DNA of 64,000 nucleotides from Holothuria scabra (lineage: Eukaryota > Echinodermata > Holothuroidea > Aspidochirotida > Holothuriidae), in assembly GCA_037179385.1 (NCBI GenBank), contig CM074181.1, forward strand, positions 51,718,297-51,782,296, read 5' to 3'. Positions 1-15,100 of this stretch are shown piece after piece. The translations under genes were made by a program, and so were the position numbers. The notes under the pieces are model-generated. The model was not told the DNA's origin and ran no database searches. It was given only the letters and a program-made list of their open reading frames with translations. How positions within the stretch are numbered: position 1 is the stretch's first letter; the number at the start of each line of letters is the position of its first letter.

Positions 1-2971
1 TGGGTCAAACTAATTAGTCATATCTAGACCCTCTCAGGTTTTTTCCCAACTTTCGACCCTACTTGTTTAACTGCTTACTGAAATTTTTCTTTTTGTAACT
101 ATAAGGCTGGCAAGTTATTAAAACTTCCTTTTCTTTATGCCCCATGACTCAGTATATTGCAGTTGTTATGCCCTACTAGTTTTCATTTAGATTTCAAATG
201 TCAAGTGCATCTTCTTTTCCCTCCAGATTTTATTGAGAATGGTTAATGCATGTTGCTCTTTTCAAATGCCATTATTAACAATTTTATCAGTTTCGCTTAA
301 TATAGACACCAATATAAAACAATATTAAGAAGTGAATTTCCCTGCTGGAAGCAAACCGAGTGTGTCTTTTAATAGCTGTAGAAAAATTATTTCACAGTTT
401 ATAATAAATTCAAACATGTAATTTTACCTGCAGGCCATATGGTACCATCTGTTTTATTAATTGAATGTGGATAATTTATATTGACACTTTGAATTAACTC
501 ACCTCACATCACAGTGCCCAAAGTATTGTCCAAAGATTGTGTCCAAATGCAGTTGGACCAGGGCTAGTTCATTGATATCCATGTGTGCATGAAAAAAGAA
601 GTTGGAAAATGGGAGGCTCGTTCTCAAGAGATCCAGGTTCCATATTTGAACAGATATTTTGACAGTTGGAAGGAAATGTTTCCTTTTTGTAACCAAAACT
701 TCTATCAATTTCCAATTGGATCCTGAAAAACATTTAATAAATAAAAAAAAAATTAGAAAAAAAATTCCAAATGTACACTGGAAAATTTGTTCTCGTTCAG
801 GGAAATGAACATTTATTAAGTAGCCCTGTAAATATCCATTGTTGGTTTAGGCAAGGCATGAAATAACTGGCAGCCCTGGGAGCCATTCATTCTATCAGTG
901 AACTATAAATGGCTTTGGTTTGTGTAGTGCCGCTCAGTAATGTCCTTTGTTGAAACATAGACCTGTAGTCAAATTTGGCAGTATCTATACCATGTGAAGA
1001 TTAATTACCAAAAGGGATAATACGATGAAATGAAGTCATCTCATTTAAATTTCTGATTTGGTGCTATGTAAGTTCAATGTATTATTTTTAAAAAAATTTT
1101 ATCAACTGATGGTCACCCCAGCTGACTTAAAAGCAATTGTGGTCGTACAAAAAAGTCACATTTTGTTGAGTTATTTATTTACCTATTACAACAAATGCAA
1201 TCATTGATGGTGGGATGCTGATATCTCAGGAAGAAATACTTAAATTACAGCTTCCTGTTTTCCTTTGGGTAAACTAACCATTGCAAAACTAAAATTTAGG
1301 AATCAAAGCTTCATATAGTAAGATAGCATACAGTTTATACGCAATTCAGTTTCAGTTTTACTCATGAATGCATTCATGAGATGACTTTCTACAAAGCAGC
1401 TCAAAAATGAAAGTAGACATTTGAAAAGAAATTAAGTGAGTGTTGGATACTAGTGTATGTACTAAAGAAACTGGTCATCAATATTACTTACAGACAAAGG
1501 ATATAGTGGTTGTGATAATCATAGTAAATATTAAAACATGGACCATCTTAGTGGCATCTAACTGCTCAGCAGTAGTAATTTCTTGTTTGCACATAAACTT
1601 TGCAAGATGCTGAATAGTTTGTAGAGGAAAGGGGTTCTTTCAAATGGTTAAACAGCTCCAGAAAAGCTTCAAAATGAAGGTTCTCAGAACGTTTTTTATT
1701 TTTTTTCCCCTTTTAATTTTTTTATTTTTTTATTTTTAGAGAAGAAAAATTTATTTTCAAGCCCTGTAGGCTGTACCTTGCAGAGAAAGACTGGGTTTGG
1801 AAAATTGTGATATTTACATCAATTCAAACACCAGTCAGCAGTCACATATGTCACATATTCTTTTGGTTGATATTTGCTCCCCTTCTTCTAGTTGTCAATA
1901 TGTTCCTCATTTTTAAGATTGTTATTAATGTTTTCTGAGCCACTTTGTGAGCTCTGGCAGTAATTTGCTCCTAAGGATGTTACACCTGTCCTAGTGTTAT
2001 CTATGGTAGAGCCCACAATAAGTTTTTGTGAGTCACTTTGTTTTTCCTACTCCATTGCTTCTGCAGTGCACCATGCACATGGGCAGTATAAACTCCATCT
2101 TTAGAGTGTGGGGAAAACTTGACCTGGGAATCCAACCCTGGATCCAGGGTGAGAGGTGGGCCCTAGGCCTCTCCCATTTGACCAGACATCTCTGTGTGAG
2201 ACTTGCATCACTAAAAATTCAGGCAAATATATTTATTCTGATGGTTTTATATAATTTACAGTGTTGTGTTAAACTTGTAACCCTTACCTCCTGTGTAGTA
2301 CCTTGCAGGAATTATGCCAGAAATGGATGAGCTCTTGGCCAAAGTTTCAGGTGGGTTTATGGGGGCAAAGCTTGCTTCAAGAAATCTCCCCTTCACATAA
2401 ACCCTGCCTTGATCCCATTCCCCTCTTCTGGCTTCCTTCTATTCTCCTTGTGCTACTCTAGAGTAATTCTGGTTGAGTTGTACAGAAGAAGTGAAAATTT
2501 GAAGTGTAAAGCAGAATTGGCATCAAAATGGTATGCTTTGATGCAGTACATGTGTAGTATGTTCTTAAATACAGAACAGTCTCTCATTAATGCTTGCGTG
2601 TTTAGGGCTTATCATCAAATGTCACACCTTCAACAGAAATCTTAACACCTCAGCCCCATGATGTCTCATTTTCTTTCTAGAATAAATACAGCCTTAATCC
2701 ACATCACCTCATCAGGCAAGGCTTTAAAACTTTGCAACAAGACTGAGGGCCTTCTTTGACATTTGGCAAGTCAAATTTTTTGACCATTGGCATTTTTTGA
2801 CATTTATTTGTCTGCAAGAAAACCATGAAAACTGTAACAGTTTCTGGCTGTTTTGATTTAAAGATAAATCTAGCAGACAAACAAGATGAAAACTGATGGT
2901 TTTTGATCAATTTCCCCATCAACTTCTAAATTTTATGTTGTTTTCCATGTTAACAGAGCAATCCTTTGCAG
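1..2971 (+). other. Upstream PPM1H intron (partial)
   Basis: AT-rich and CpG-poor, with no recognisable coding exon. The preceding phosphatase exons, including the SGGCTA and NAGDSRA strands, are not seen here and should lie before position 1. An acceptor/donor-like pair around 2308-2351 encloses a short open stretch without phosphatase similarity. Confidence 0.7.
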
Positions 2972-3160
2972 GGGTGGTGAAGTAATACAGATGTCATCAG
3001 ATTTTACACCACTGACTGAGAGGAGACGGTTACAAGCAATAGCCAATCAGAGGCCAGAGCTCCTGGGGGATGAATTTACATCACTAGAGTACCAAAAGAG
3101 GGTCCAGAGGAAAGACCTTGGCAAGATGCTTCTGTTTCGTGATTCCAATATGTCTGGCTG
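2972..3160 (+). CDS. PPM1H: PPM1H-like exon W1 (flap region)
   Basis: The acceptor is TCCTTTGCAG just before 2972 and the donor is GTAAGC at 3161. The exon begins with the last base of a split codon and ends with TG of a split Trp codon. It encodes the stretch GGEVIQMSSDFTPLTERRRL and onward to FRDSNMSGW, which lines up with the human PPM1H region that follows the SRAII strand and makes up the substrate-selecting flap. No in-frame stop. Confidence 0.93.
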
Positions 3161-6100
3161 GTAAGCTAAACAGTATTTCCATGTGACGTGTGTACAACAA
3201 CATTAGCTACATAAATGGTCACCGGCCCTTAAAGGTGTTAGTGGTATTAGAATAGAGTAATGGGAAATGTAAAGATTGACATTTCAACAGCTAAAAAGGT
3301 TTTTTAATCTGTTGAGTCCTACATGGATAATTTAGTTTCAAATTATTTTGAACATTGAAATGTCAGCTTTCAAAGGGCAGTAAATACTTGCACATTGAAA
3401 AGCATTTACATGTTTTACACCCTCTATTCTCTAAGACTACAGTATGGTTGTTGTCAACACAGAGGGGCCACAAAGTGAATTTTGAAGTGGGGCTAATCAC
3501 CAAAGTGGCCCAGTATTTTCAAACGATATAATAGCAATGTTTATGTTAGATGGCCCAAAATGCTTGTGGCAGAAAAAAGTGGGGGGGGCTAACCCCCCCT
3601 TCTCCCATCTCCACAGTCCCTGCCCCAGACTTATTTGAGAACAGCAGCTAAACCTCATAAAATTTTTCCTTTTCCTGTTTCAAACATCTTTCATGATACT
3701 TCAGGGCAGAGTTGTTTGCATATTCAGGGTGGGTTAAGCAGTGACTTTTCACAATTTCACAGACCAGTGACAAAAATGTTGTGGTTCTCAATAGCCATTC
3801 ATGAAATAGGATAGATGACTACACCAATTCAAAGTAGGCAAATGTAACATGGGGAGACTGAAGGGGATTTCCCAAAGATGTTATTTGATTCATAAATGAG
3901 ACTGTTACTAAGGGATCACGTCCAAAATAATCGTTCGAACTAGTTCCCTTTCATTCAGATGCAACCCATGCGTTCATGATCGTTCTACCGTTCATCTTCG
4001 TTAAAACACGTTCAAATACATGCTCATTAACTTTGGACTATTGTTCACTAATCCGCTTAGGTTTTGCAGATTTGGAAGTAATGGAAAGGTATCAAAGCAA
4101 GAAATTGTATTGTTCTGCTTTGTGTGTTTTGAGGTGTGAAAAAAGGAAGTCAAGAAACACAAATCAATAATCACGGAAGCACTACTGTGTGCTTCCGTGC
4201 AATAACTAAGGGAGGTAGTGTGTGGGAAAACCAATGGGTTCTGCATGCACTTAACAGTCGGTCTAAAAATCAACATGCTTCCCGGCTGTAGGCTATATGA
4301 AGACTGACGTTTTAACCTGGGTGATTGCTTGTGCCTGCCTAAACGTCTGCCGTGGGAGCAATTTGAAACAGTTATCTCAGACGGGCAACGATGTGACCGT
4401 TGTGACGTTTATGCAATGTTTCGCCAGTCTGAATACATATTTCCTGGGCAATAATGAAAGTATTAATTTTGCTTGATTGTGAAACACACAAAATCAGCTG
4501 AAATTCTCGTAATTTCGATTGGTCCTATTCGCTTTCTGGGGACTGGAGAAGATTGTTTCCCCGCATTAGATCCCACACATAAACCGTGTTATTTGCTAGT
4601 TTGCACTTGTCTGCTCGTAGCTGGAACGTAGGCATTTTTAATAGCAGTTCCCGCGCGGCCTCCCTACTGGTACTATTCTGTTGTTCGCTTCCAATACTGC
4701 ACACCGCTCACTTCACTGTTCCCGGTCTTCCCAAATTTCAACCTATGAAGATTTTGTGATGATTTGAGAATCGTGATAAATGCACTCTGGACACTATATC
4801 GTACTCCTAGTCAACATTTTTCAGGAGAAAACAAGTTATGCTTACCAATTTTCATGCCTTTGTTACATGTACGGCTATTTCTAAAATCATGGATTGAAAA
4901 GAGATTCAAAAAAATATTATCCGAATAAACCACGCGCCAAACAACCTACATAGCACGTGTAATACATATTATCTATCGGGCCTCTCAGTGTGTTTGATGT
5001 ACGGCCGAAGTGCACGTAAGGGGTCACTGCCTTTCTCACTGGGACCAAACTGTCCAGAGAGGACTTGAGGATGCTCAAGTTCACGATCGTTTCCGAATTG
5101 ATGCAAAGGTTGTTCTTGGCCTTGATTTAACCCGATTTGTAACACAAAAGCCTGCAGGATGTGTGTTACGGTGCTCACCAAAAAGATCGATATTTTGCTC
5201 CATAGAAAGCCTACCCTGTACTACAACACAAAAAGATCGATGTTTAGCTCCATAGAAAGCCTACCTGTACTACAACACGATGAAATCACAAGGTGTACAT
5301 ACTGTATAGTGATGAAGATCACATTTCGGTTTTTTTGGTTTATACATGCCGTGCCAGGACTCGGTCGTCGACCACAAACCGGCAAAAATGACAAACGCAA
5401 TGACGGAATTTTTTTAGTGCAATAACGTGAAAAAGGCTTTCCTTCCTTTTTAAATGAAATAAAATAGTACTCAATACAAATTGTTTTGTGTTTTCCCCTT
5501 TACGTTGATGTTGGAACCAAATGTGGTAGCCTACAGTTTTGTGATAGGCCTATTTGTTTACAGGTTTAAAATTATAGATATAGACATGCTGTAGCCTAAA
5601 TTTCCCGAAATAATTATTTTACATTGCATGTAACTTATATCGCTCAACAGGGCAACGTTTGTTCCAAAACTGATCCAATCTTTGGACGCTGGTATGATAG
5701 CCTACAAGATGTTTGTCGGTGTGATATCTCAAAATAATTTTGTTTACATTTTATTTTCATAATTCTTTAATGAATATCATACATTTTACAAAGACAGGGA
5801 AATCAGTTTTTGCTCTTTCTGACCAGGGATGGCTGAAGATTTTCATTAAAACGCAAAAAGTCGGATTGTAATCCTATCCGAAATTGCTGTCGGGTGACCC
5901 GCGCCTTGGTCTCAGCATTCTCCAGATTTGCGACAGAGGGGCGTGGTTTCACCTCCCCCCCCCATGCAGAAATATTTGAAAATTGAAATGAGGGTCCGGG
6001 TAGATTTGCGTGTTCATTGAAGCTACACTCATTATCTCTCTGACCCTCCAAGGCATTGCCGAGCACTTTCCGAATTACACACAGCTTCCCTTCAAACTTT

Positions 6101-9100
6101 AAAGAAAAGTTTTACCGGCTAATTAGTCTGTATCCCCTGGCAGGTAAAATCTGCTTTCTTTCGTATACCTGTTTACATTAAAGACTAAGTATAAGGCAGC
6201 TTGCACAATGCCGGTTCACAATAATATTTACAAAACACTTAAGTGATGACGGTCGTACGTACAGTAGTCTCACGGGCGGCGATCCCCAGGGATCATGTCT
6301 CTTTCTTTGAAAAATCCCCTATTGACCGATTTTTTTCACTCAGTAATTTTTTGAAAAAAAAAATGGTTAAAATGCCCAACCCCTCCCCATCAGTATTGAG
6401 AATAAATCACGCTACCACTGAGTTCTCCTTTGAAAGGTTTGATTTCTGATATCGTTTATGGAGAATTTTGCTCTAAATCACTCCAAATATCCCACACTTA
6501 TCAAACGTTCAGACCGACTGACAGTAGGCCAGGCGATCGATGTATGCTTCATGTATTAAATGGAGCCCTGAAAGTCAATGACAAGAATTAAGTTATTTTT
6601 ATGAGGTTTTAATTAATTATTCTTACCTCCAGATATCAGTATGAGACTTTAAACTATAACTTACAAAGTCCAAGTCTTGGGAGGAAACATTAAATCCAAA
6701 TATAGTCCATGGGGAGAAAGTCTGAGAACGCCGAAGATGCATGACAATTTTCAATGAATTTTAAAGTTTTACCACTGCCTAACCTCCCGATCTCATTTTT
6801 CCGTGCATCGCCTTTTAACCTGCCCATCACACATTTCGCGGCTTACTTTATGATGATCAAAATTTCAGCCCGGCCAGAAAATCTCTAGGCTATATCTGCA
6901 ATGTCGTACAGTACGGCTCTGTCAAACACGCGCTAAAAAAAAGGTACCAGCGAGAATTGTCTTTCCGTGCAAAATTGCTTTGATGTTAACATGTGGGCCC
7001 TGGTTGTTTTGCACCTGTAGAAATTGCACATACTGCTGCATGCAAATTAGTTAGCGCCACTAGGAAATGCAGTCACGTTTTTTCTTCGCTAAAATACCCA
7101 ATCACAACTGCAAGACGAAATACTCACTCATTGATCACCGGCCAGCCCCCATAGCTGCGTTACCTATTTTGGAAATGGCTAGACGTTCACAGTACGTGAC
7201 GTCACTCTCATATATTATATCAAGTTTTCAACAAGCTTTGAGAGTCGGCGCCATCTTTGTATTTACAAATTTTCAACATTTCGTACGATTCTAAACTCTT
7301 ACCACACATTTTTTGCATGAGCAGACTAAATTTACACCGATTAATAAGATCAGGCATAAAATGGAGCTCGCAAAAGCTTATTTTGCTGATAATCATCACA
7401 ATCATTTTTGGCCGATCGCCGCGCTAGAATGGAGCACCCTAGACATAAGGCATGAAATAACCGTGTTAGGCTACCGTACTAAGATTAGGCCTACACGCGG
7501 AAACAGTAGTACGTTCGTAAGTCAGACCACGCTCAAAGTTTCTTGAGGTGGGTGTGGCTTATAGGGGGTGGGATATAAAGGTTTGTTGTTATGACAGAAA
7601 ACTCACAGGGATTGGAAGCTGCCAATGGAAATACAGCACGTCACGTCACGTCATTATCGATGTATTTACAGTACCTGGAAATATTCTCTGCTGTAGCGCA
7701 AGAGCTAAACAAGTTTTCTCGTAGAAGGGAACACATAGGACCTACGGTCAATTCATATGTAGCAGTGTTATTAGCCAAAAGGTGTTAGAGATCTCCCGAG
7801 TTTAACAAACATGCAAAATTAAGCATTGTATAGTGCATGGTCTCAAAAACGTGTTTGACTGTGGGTGTCGTTCGAGCAGATCCTCTGCTCATCTAAGAGG
7901 CCGACTTTGTTAATTGGGCAAAATGTGGTGCAACTGAAAATTGTAACACAAGTGTAAAGACAGTCAAAACTAGGAAATATTAGGATATATAAGCTTATTG
8001 GCGGAGTGGCGGTTCCTTCCGGCGGCTGTTAACTTTAATTCACATTTCAAAGGTAAGAAAACTAAGAATGCTTTCAGCAATAGTGTAGGTCCCGTTTTGA
8101 ACAGAAAGTGCAGACGCGGATCCAGACATTCCCAAAAAGGGAGGGGGATGGCTTAAATGAAAGCAGGAGTGTAGGGCCGGAATCGGACCCAATACAAGTG
8201 GGGGGGGCAGCCTTTTCTTATCTGCCTGAGAAAAACCAAGCAGGAATGTTGGCAGGACTGGCTCCTATATATATTTTTTGAGCGCCCTGGCTGTGGTTTG
8301 AACATCGAAGTCTAGGCTGCATGTTTTTATTTGAACGTTGACCGCGGAAATGTATCAAAGGCAGGGATGGAATCCATGCAGTAACATTTACCACACAGAA
8401 TACGTTCATGAGAGGAAACTGCCCTTAGCTCATTTAAAAAATTTGAAGTACCCAAGCAGAACAAATGACAAATCCTGAGAGACATCACTGCTTTTGTGCT
8501 CAGTTTCACAGAAGAATACAACCACAATGCCTCTGTTGTGCTGGTCACTGGACATTTCCTGAGTAGCTTCAGGGATCAATGCACACACACAATACTCTAT
8601 TGAAATTGACTTAATCCATCTTTCCTGCCATGTGCCTGCTATGGCGGGTACCAAATTTGAAAAGTAGCTAAGGGGCTTTTCCCAGCATGTTAAACAATTT
8701 CGGGATTGCAGAAGTTCCTGGCCTATGGTACGACCCCCCCCCCCCGTTCATTTGTACCAAAACACAGCATTATCTTCTTTCAAAATGACTGGGAAAGAGT
8801 GAGCAAACCTATAGAGATCGACATTTTTGTCACGGCGCCATTTTGAGAGAGTGTAGTTTAGTACTAGACAATGCGTAACAGGATCGGGCTATGTTTAAAA
8901 GTCCGCCCTTCTGATACAGGGACGTTTTGACTGGTGAGCTGTCGTAAGAACCAACTTAGAAATATTCACACCCTGACATAAATATGTGAAGCCATTAAAA
9001 CGTTCCCATGAAATCACGAGTGATGATACTGGACCTTTCCTAAATATATGCAAGCATGACCGACTATTAAGGTGTAACTCCAGAGAGTGTACCGCCCAGG

Positions 9101-12100
9101 CTACACGAAAACCTGAAAACAGCGCTTGGGTATAAGAGCACATTTCAGTGAAGTAACAACCACAAACCTGGAAGTCGGCCTACGCCTAACTTTTCTATAA
9201 AGCTGGGCTTTCTCATTGGGTTCTCACTGCTAAGCCTTGCAAACTACATAATATATTAAGGTTTTATATTTCCTGTTAATTTCTCGGTAACTTTTGCCTT
9301 GCATATATCACGATCAATCAAGGTGGTGCAAGGTTATCAGGTCATGTTCAGCTGTACGTAAAGTAAAACACAGCAACCAAAACTGTGACTCCCTAGGCCT
9401 TATCTTTATACGTAGCCTATTAATCTTGTTAGGAGAGCGTATCAGCCAAAACAGGTACAGTATAGGCCAGTCCACTCCGAAGCAAAAATATCGTAAGCTG
9501 ACAGGCAAAATATCAAACAAAGGTTTTGAAAACAATGGATTGGGCTTAGACTAGAGCTGAAGCTAAATTATGAATTGAATACCATCTGATAATTTACGAC
9601 GATACTCAATTTTACAATTTTTGGCCGGCTACCTGTAGGCCCCTTTGGTAGCCTATTTTGAATTGAAATTAAAAACATGTCGAAGGGATCGTTGGCTAAA
9701 GCACTCTAAGGAAAGTAAGAAAGGTTTGCGGAGACCAACAGATACGCATGCTCATGTCTGTCAAACCCATGAACCATGAAATGGGGGTCTCTTTAGGAGG
9801 TCTGGTTTCCTTCCCGTTTTTTTAACATGTTTCTCAATCAGTGGTATATTAATCGTCAAGACAACAGAGCTGCACGATCGTAATTGCTTTGAAAAACAAA
9901 ATAACCAATAAATCGACATCACAAATAAACGAACAAAAGTTTAAACTAGTATACGAAAGTAATGAAGTATTAGTAATTAAATAAAATCAAGTCATGCAAG
10001 TCAAAGAACAATGTTAGAATGTGCGAACGTGGCAGAACGAAGTTGCGCTCATGCGAACGAAACAGAACCATGCCAGACGGAACTGAAGTCAACAGCATGC
10101 AGCATGACAAAAACTACCGCGGCCCGCGAACGGGTATTGCATGTGCTTCTAAAAGATATACTATACCAATCGTAAAAGAACTCAAATGAATGCAAACAAA
10201 CGAAGCTGAACGAAAATAACATCACTCAGCTAAAGATAAACTGAGTGCTCCGCCAGATCGATATTCTTTTGTTCCCATTGTTATGCAAGACCATTGTGTT
10301 GCTCAGAGGATTTAAAATCTTCCCTCATTCAGTGAACGCATTTGGACGTTGCTCTTCGCGGCGATCGTTCAAATGGGAGCATGTTCGTTCCTGGAAGTGT
10401 TTGGGCATGCAAATAGATGCATTTGAACGAAGCTGCACTCAAACGAACGTAGGTATTTTGGACGTCTCCCCTAAAATATGTGTGTGCAGTGCCCAGTGGC
10501 AGTATTCCTATAGCAGTAGATATTCCTTTTCATTAGAAGGGATTTAAGATTCATTTCCCTGCCCCCCCCTCCCTCTTTCCCAAACCCTCACATTTTCCTT
10601 TTCTCTCAAAAGTTGGCGCTGCTTGTGGAAGAAGACTTCTTCAGCAAAAGCTTCAACTTACAATTATCAGAATCACACACACACAGACAGTATTCAATCA
10701 TTTCATACAGTATACAGCTGTTTGCAAGATACAACATCCAACAATTCTCCCATCAGCAAATATTTGCAATCTAACATACTTCAACTGCTTATAATGATTC
10801 CAGCACAGAAATTACATTGTACGTCATGAAAGATGAATGACGTAAATTTGGTGAAATTACATGTGATCATTTATCTATAGTACAGTTTATATAGAAAGAT
10901 GTTTCTTCTGTTTTATAGATTTTCTGGCAAGCAAATGAAATCACTACATTTAGGCTTTACAATAAAGTTCTGTGTTTTGGTTGGCAGATATGTGTCTAGT
11001 ACTGTACAGCACAGTAGTGTTTGAATTTACATTTTTGCAGTAGGGAAAATGCGGTCACCCCAACTTGAATCAGTAAAGTAGACTATCATGACAAATTTCT
11101 TACCCTATTAGATATTTCACCTAAGTGCCTATCAAAAAACAAGTTTTTGTGGGGTAATTAAATTTTACCTGACTTTCTGCTTAAATCACTCAAGCATGCT
11201 CCTTGAAACCACAAGTTCAATAGGAGGCAGCTAGTGGAAGGAAGATGAAAACAAAGGCGAAATATAATACTGGTCAGTTATGCCACTGTTTTCAAGGTAT
11301 GAGGGACAACTTGGGGCAACTTCTTGTCTGGATTTTGTTGACCTTTGTTCACTGTTCAAAGCAAAAAGGTATGGATGGAGTTTTTATAGGCAGGAAAATT
11401 CAACAAGTTATTCAACATGATCCTGTTTCCATGCATGGCTAGTGAGAATCATATGACAATTGTTTTTCTTTTCACCTGTGATATTTACTGCTTGGTTTAC
11501 CATGACTATAAAGTAATAAAGCATCATGAAAGATACTTTGACAAGAAATAAGAAAGTTGTGACATTTAGCTTATTGTTCCAAAATAAATTGGGGATGGCT
11601 GTTCTTGCCCTACTCTGTGAACGCTTCCAATGTACTTCACCCCTCTCTCACTTCCTGTTTACATCTAACCCCTACTTACCCTCAGTATTGAAGTCCTTGG
11701 CAAGCTTTTCGTGTCACAACTAGGGAGACTGGGCTCCCTGTTGGAGTGTGCATGCTCAGCTCCCCCCCCCCCCTCCCCCTGTTTTTAAAACTGTTGTCCA
11801 AAATATCAAAATTTTGTACGTACCTTTGTTGGTCAGCTATAAGATACCTTTTTAAAACTGACTCAATAGGTAAATTATTCTTAGAATATTCAGTGGTATT
11901 TAACGAACTACAGCATAAACAGAATATTTATATGTCACAGTTGATGACAATTTGAAGCAGTATTTCAAAAATAATTTTTGCACCAAGTGCTTGAAGCAAA
12001 TTGCCATGATGGATTTTGAAATCCTTTAAATAAGACCTATGAGAACAGGATGTACTCTCTGGTTTCCCCATTACCATTTCTTCTTAGCTGTTGGGTTCCT

Positions 12101-15100
12101 TAGCATAGCAAAAAACTGTTGTGCAAATTACTGCTGTGATTGGGCAGAATATGCAGTTAAGATGTTTACTATACATTTCATATGCAGACACAAACGTGAT
12201 CACCCCAGAGACCCCCGAGGAGCCTTTTATTGTAGATGTTAGCATGTTTTGATGAGCTTGCAGTCTCATGTGTAAAACTATGCACTAACATCAATTTATG
12301 TATAAGACTTAGGAAAGACAGCAAAGTAATTTCCGACATTACTGCAGAGTTACCCAGTATTTGTTGAAGGGAGGAATTCTACAGGCACATATTATGATAA
12401 ATGAAAGTGTTCTGATGTAAACAACTGTATGGGGCTAAAAGGTTGACAAAAAGAAGAAAATGTTGAAAGCAGCTCTTGATGCATGAAATATTTGTGGTAA
12501 GGAAACTATATTGAAAGGAGTCAACTTTTCGGTTTATAAAAATGTGTTGAATTGAGAAAAATCCTACTTGCAGGTTCTGCCAAATGCTGTAGATGAAATG
12601 CAGAAGCTGACTTAAGAAATATTCAGGTTGTCCCTTGGACAAGTTGCATCCAAATCAAGGTTGTCCAAAAAAATTTTGGTTGTCATGCAAAGTGAAGATG
12701 AAAAATGATCTGAGGAACAATTTGACTACATGATGTCTCTGCCCTAGAAAATATACAACTATTTTGTATTCCAAGTTTTTGAATTTCAATCTATTTCTTG
12801 TTTCAATGATGAATGGTACAGTAGTCCATACCATTCCATCAAGTCTGTTTCTAGATCTAAACTGAAGAGAATTACAACATTGAGCTTGCTGATGTAGTAA
12901 ACTATTCCATTGCAACCTACTCTTTCATATGACAACCTTAAAGAGTTGTTGTCTGATGTAATTTACACCGTCATGGATGGTCGGGCAAGTGCTAAACTTC
13001 AGCCCTGTGATGTCAATATGTCTAACAGTGATGGCCATGTTAACTCTTGTATTTAACACAAGAAAAAAGGAATGCAATCATATCATTTGTAAAGGTGGGA
13101 AACTTATTGTACAATCATTATTCAATGTTATTCAATTTGCCATTTGGGGTGCTGTTTGGAAACAGAATACTTAAAGTAGTGCTCAGCACACAGGTATGTG
13201 AGATTTTCAAAATAACTGTGTACTTAATGGGAAGTACAGTTGCCTACAAATGTGCCCGCTGGGGGTGGGGAGGGAAGCAGGAGAAGGAATTTGTGTCTTT
13301 GAGGTCAGAACTATCCCAAACAAGCAGTCAGAGTCACAGCGTCCGACCCCAACAACACTTCATTAGTATTTACAATTCACAACTTGACTAACAATCCTTG
13401 ACTAACAATGTGAACAAAGATTTGTGTAAGTCTGATGATCTCTCCTAGTTGGTAAATTTCCGGAAGTTAAAGTCCATTTAAATATTGTTTGGGACTTTAC
13501 CCAAGCTTCAGAGTTCTTGTAAGTAAGGGTGTACCGGATTTCAAATCGGGCCGGAATTCCGGCTGGATTTTGGGATTTTTCCAAATCCGGCATCTGGCCG
13601 GATTTCGTCTTGAATCTGGCCGGATTTGTGGGTAAGCTGTAAAGCACAACTTAATTTACTACAGGACTAATAAAATGTCATAAAATGCTAAAGACTAAGA
13701 TGGGAGTGTGCTACTTAGAACAATATTATTTAAAAATCTAGCTATAGGGTGTTATAAGTAGTTGCAAACTTTCTATTATGATATGAAGGACTTAGTCACC
13801 TATCATTCAATACTTAATGTATGTACAGTACAGTTACTCATAAAAGGTCCCAATGATTTAAAATATTTTGTGCAGCAGTGTCAATGAATCAACCCACAGC
13901 TTATCAAATCCAGATAAATCTTCTCCAGTGCTCTTTTCAAGTTGATGTACAGAAGTCAGTTGCTGGATTAATAGTGATTTAGGGCAATATATATTCAAAA
14001 ACCATTGGAAAAGATGTCAGATGTCAACTTTACTTAGCCAAAATGCAATTGGAGTTGATGGAAGCAATCAAACTTACTTGGTTTCAGAGTCTATGAACCC
14101 CGATACTCATTTCCTATTTACATATGTAATTCTCCGGCTTGCCTCCAAGCACTTTCTGGCATAAGTTATTTGGCACAAGGATAGCACTCTCTAGAAGAAG
14201 AGGGAGACATGGTAGCTCCTCCTCTCTCCTCTTGCCTGTCTTCAGGCTCAGACTTGGCCTGACACTGCAGAGCTATAGCTACTAGGTGTATGAGATGTGT
14301 AAGTACCGAGGAACATGTGAACTACAAAAACTCAACTGGCAAGTTGCATTAAGAGAGCTATTGCCCTCTAGTTAAAAGGGTGCTATCCCAGTGCCATATG
14401 ACTGATGCCAGACAGTGCTTGCAGGCAAGTTGGGGAATTACATAAATAGGAGGTGAAGAGGGGTAGCATTGACTTACAGGTCGACCAAGAAGGATTTTAT
14501 TCAGTAATACCAAATTTAAAAAAATATACCCACTCTTGTCCAAAGTCATTCTTGCCACGGTGATGAGAATCAAGTATTTTTTTATTGGGGCCTTTTAGCT
14601 GTTTTACTAACAAATCATCTAATCACATTAATATCCTTACTTGTCAACTAAAACAGTACAAATGATGGTGGCAGTATAAATAGTGTCAGTGATTCCTTGA
14701 CCATTAAAGTCAGCTTCGCAATTAACAGATAAAAAACTGATGAAATATAATGCCAATAACTGATAGGCCTACAGTACATCAAGAAAATACATTACTTACA
14801 GTAGCATAGTCCTACATCCTATGGTCCTTTGACAGTTGGACAACTTCCTGTGATGATTCCTACCTATATGTAATTGCCCATCAACATGTACATGATCCCT
14901 ACACTGTTACTAGCATGATTACCACCACGTTTCATGTAAAGTATAGCATAGGTTTTATACTGAAATCTTCCAAACCAAAATTTAAAACATGTATTGAATC
15001 ACCTTAAGAATTGTAACTGGTTCCTTTTCAAATTGTAATTGATTCCTTTTCAATTTGGATATTGACTGCCAATGTTTTCATACTTTAGTCCCTTCATTTG

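Larger units (their letters stand above)
3911..10471. mobile_element. 6.56-kb CpG-rich block with inverted termini and TA flanks (non-autonomous DNA transposon candidate)
   Basis: The left end reads AGGGATCACGTCCAAAATA and the right end, reverse-complemented, reads GGGGAGACGTCCAAAATA. Both are followed by CGTTCG after a few bases, and both are flanked by TA (3909-3910 and 10472-10473). Subterminal GTTCG/CGAAC and GAACGA words are dense at 3930-4015 and 10015-10450. CpG is common inside and almost absent in the 250 bases outside each end, so the composition changes exactly at the proposed ends. There is no ORF longer than about 90 codons and no transposase. The superfamily is unknown; a TA target would fit Tc1/mariner-type integration, but the length is unusual for it. 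Confidence 0.6.

Noticed and set aside
2309..2351. Possible extra PPM1H exon with acceptor CCTTGCAG and donor GTGGGT
   Set aside because: The enclosed reading (IMPEMDELLAKVS-like) has no phosphatase similarity, and the missing upstream part should contain the NAGDSRA strand, which is absent.
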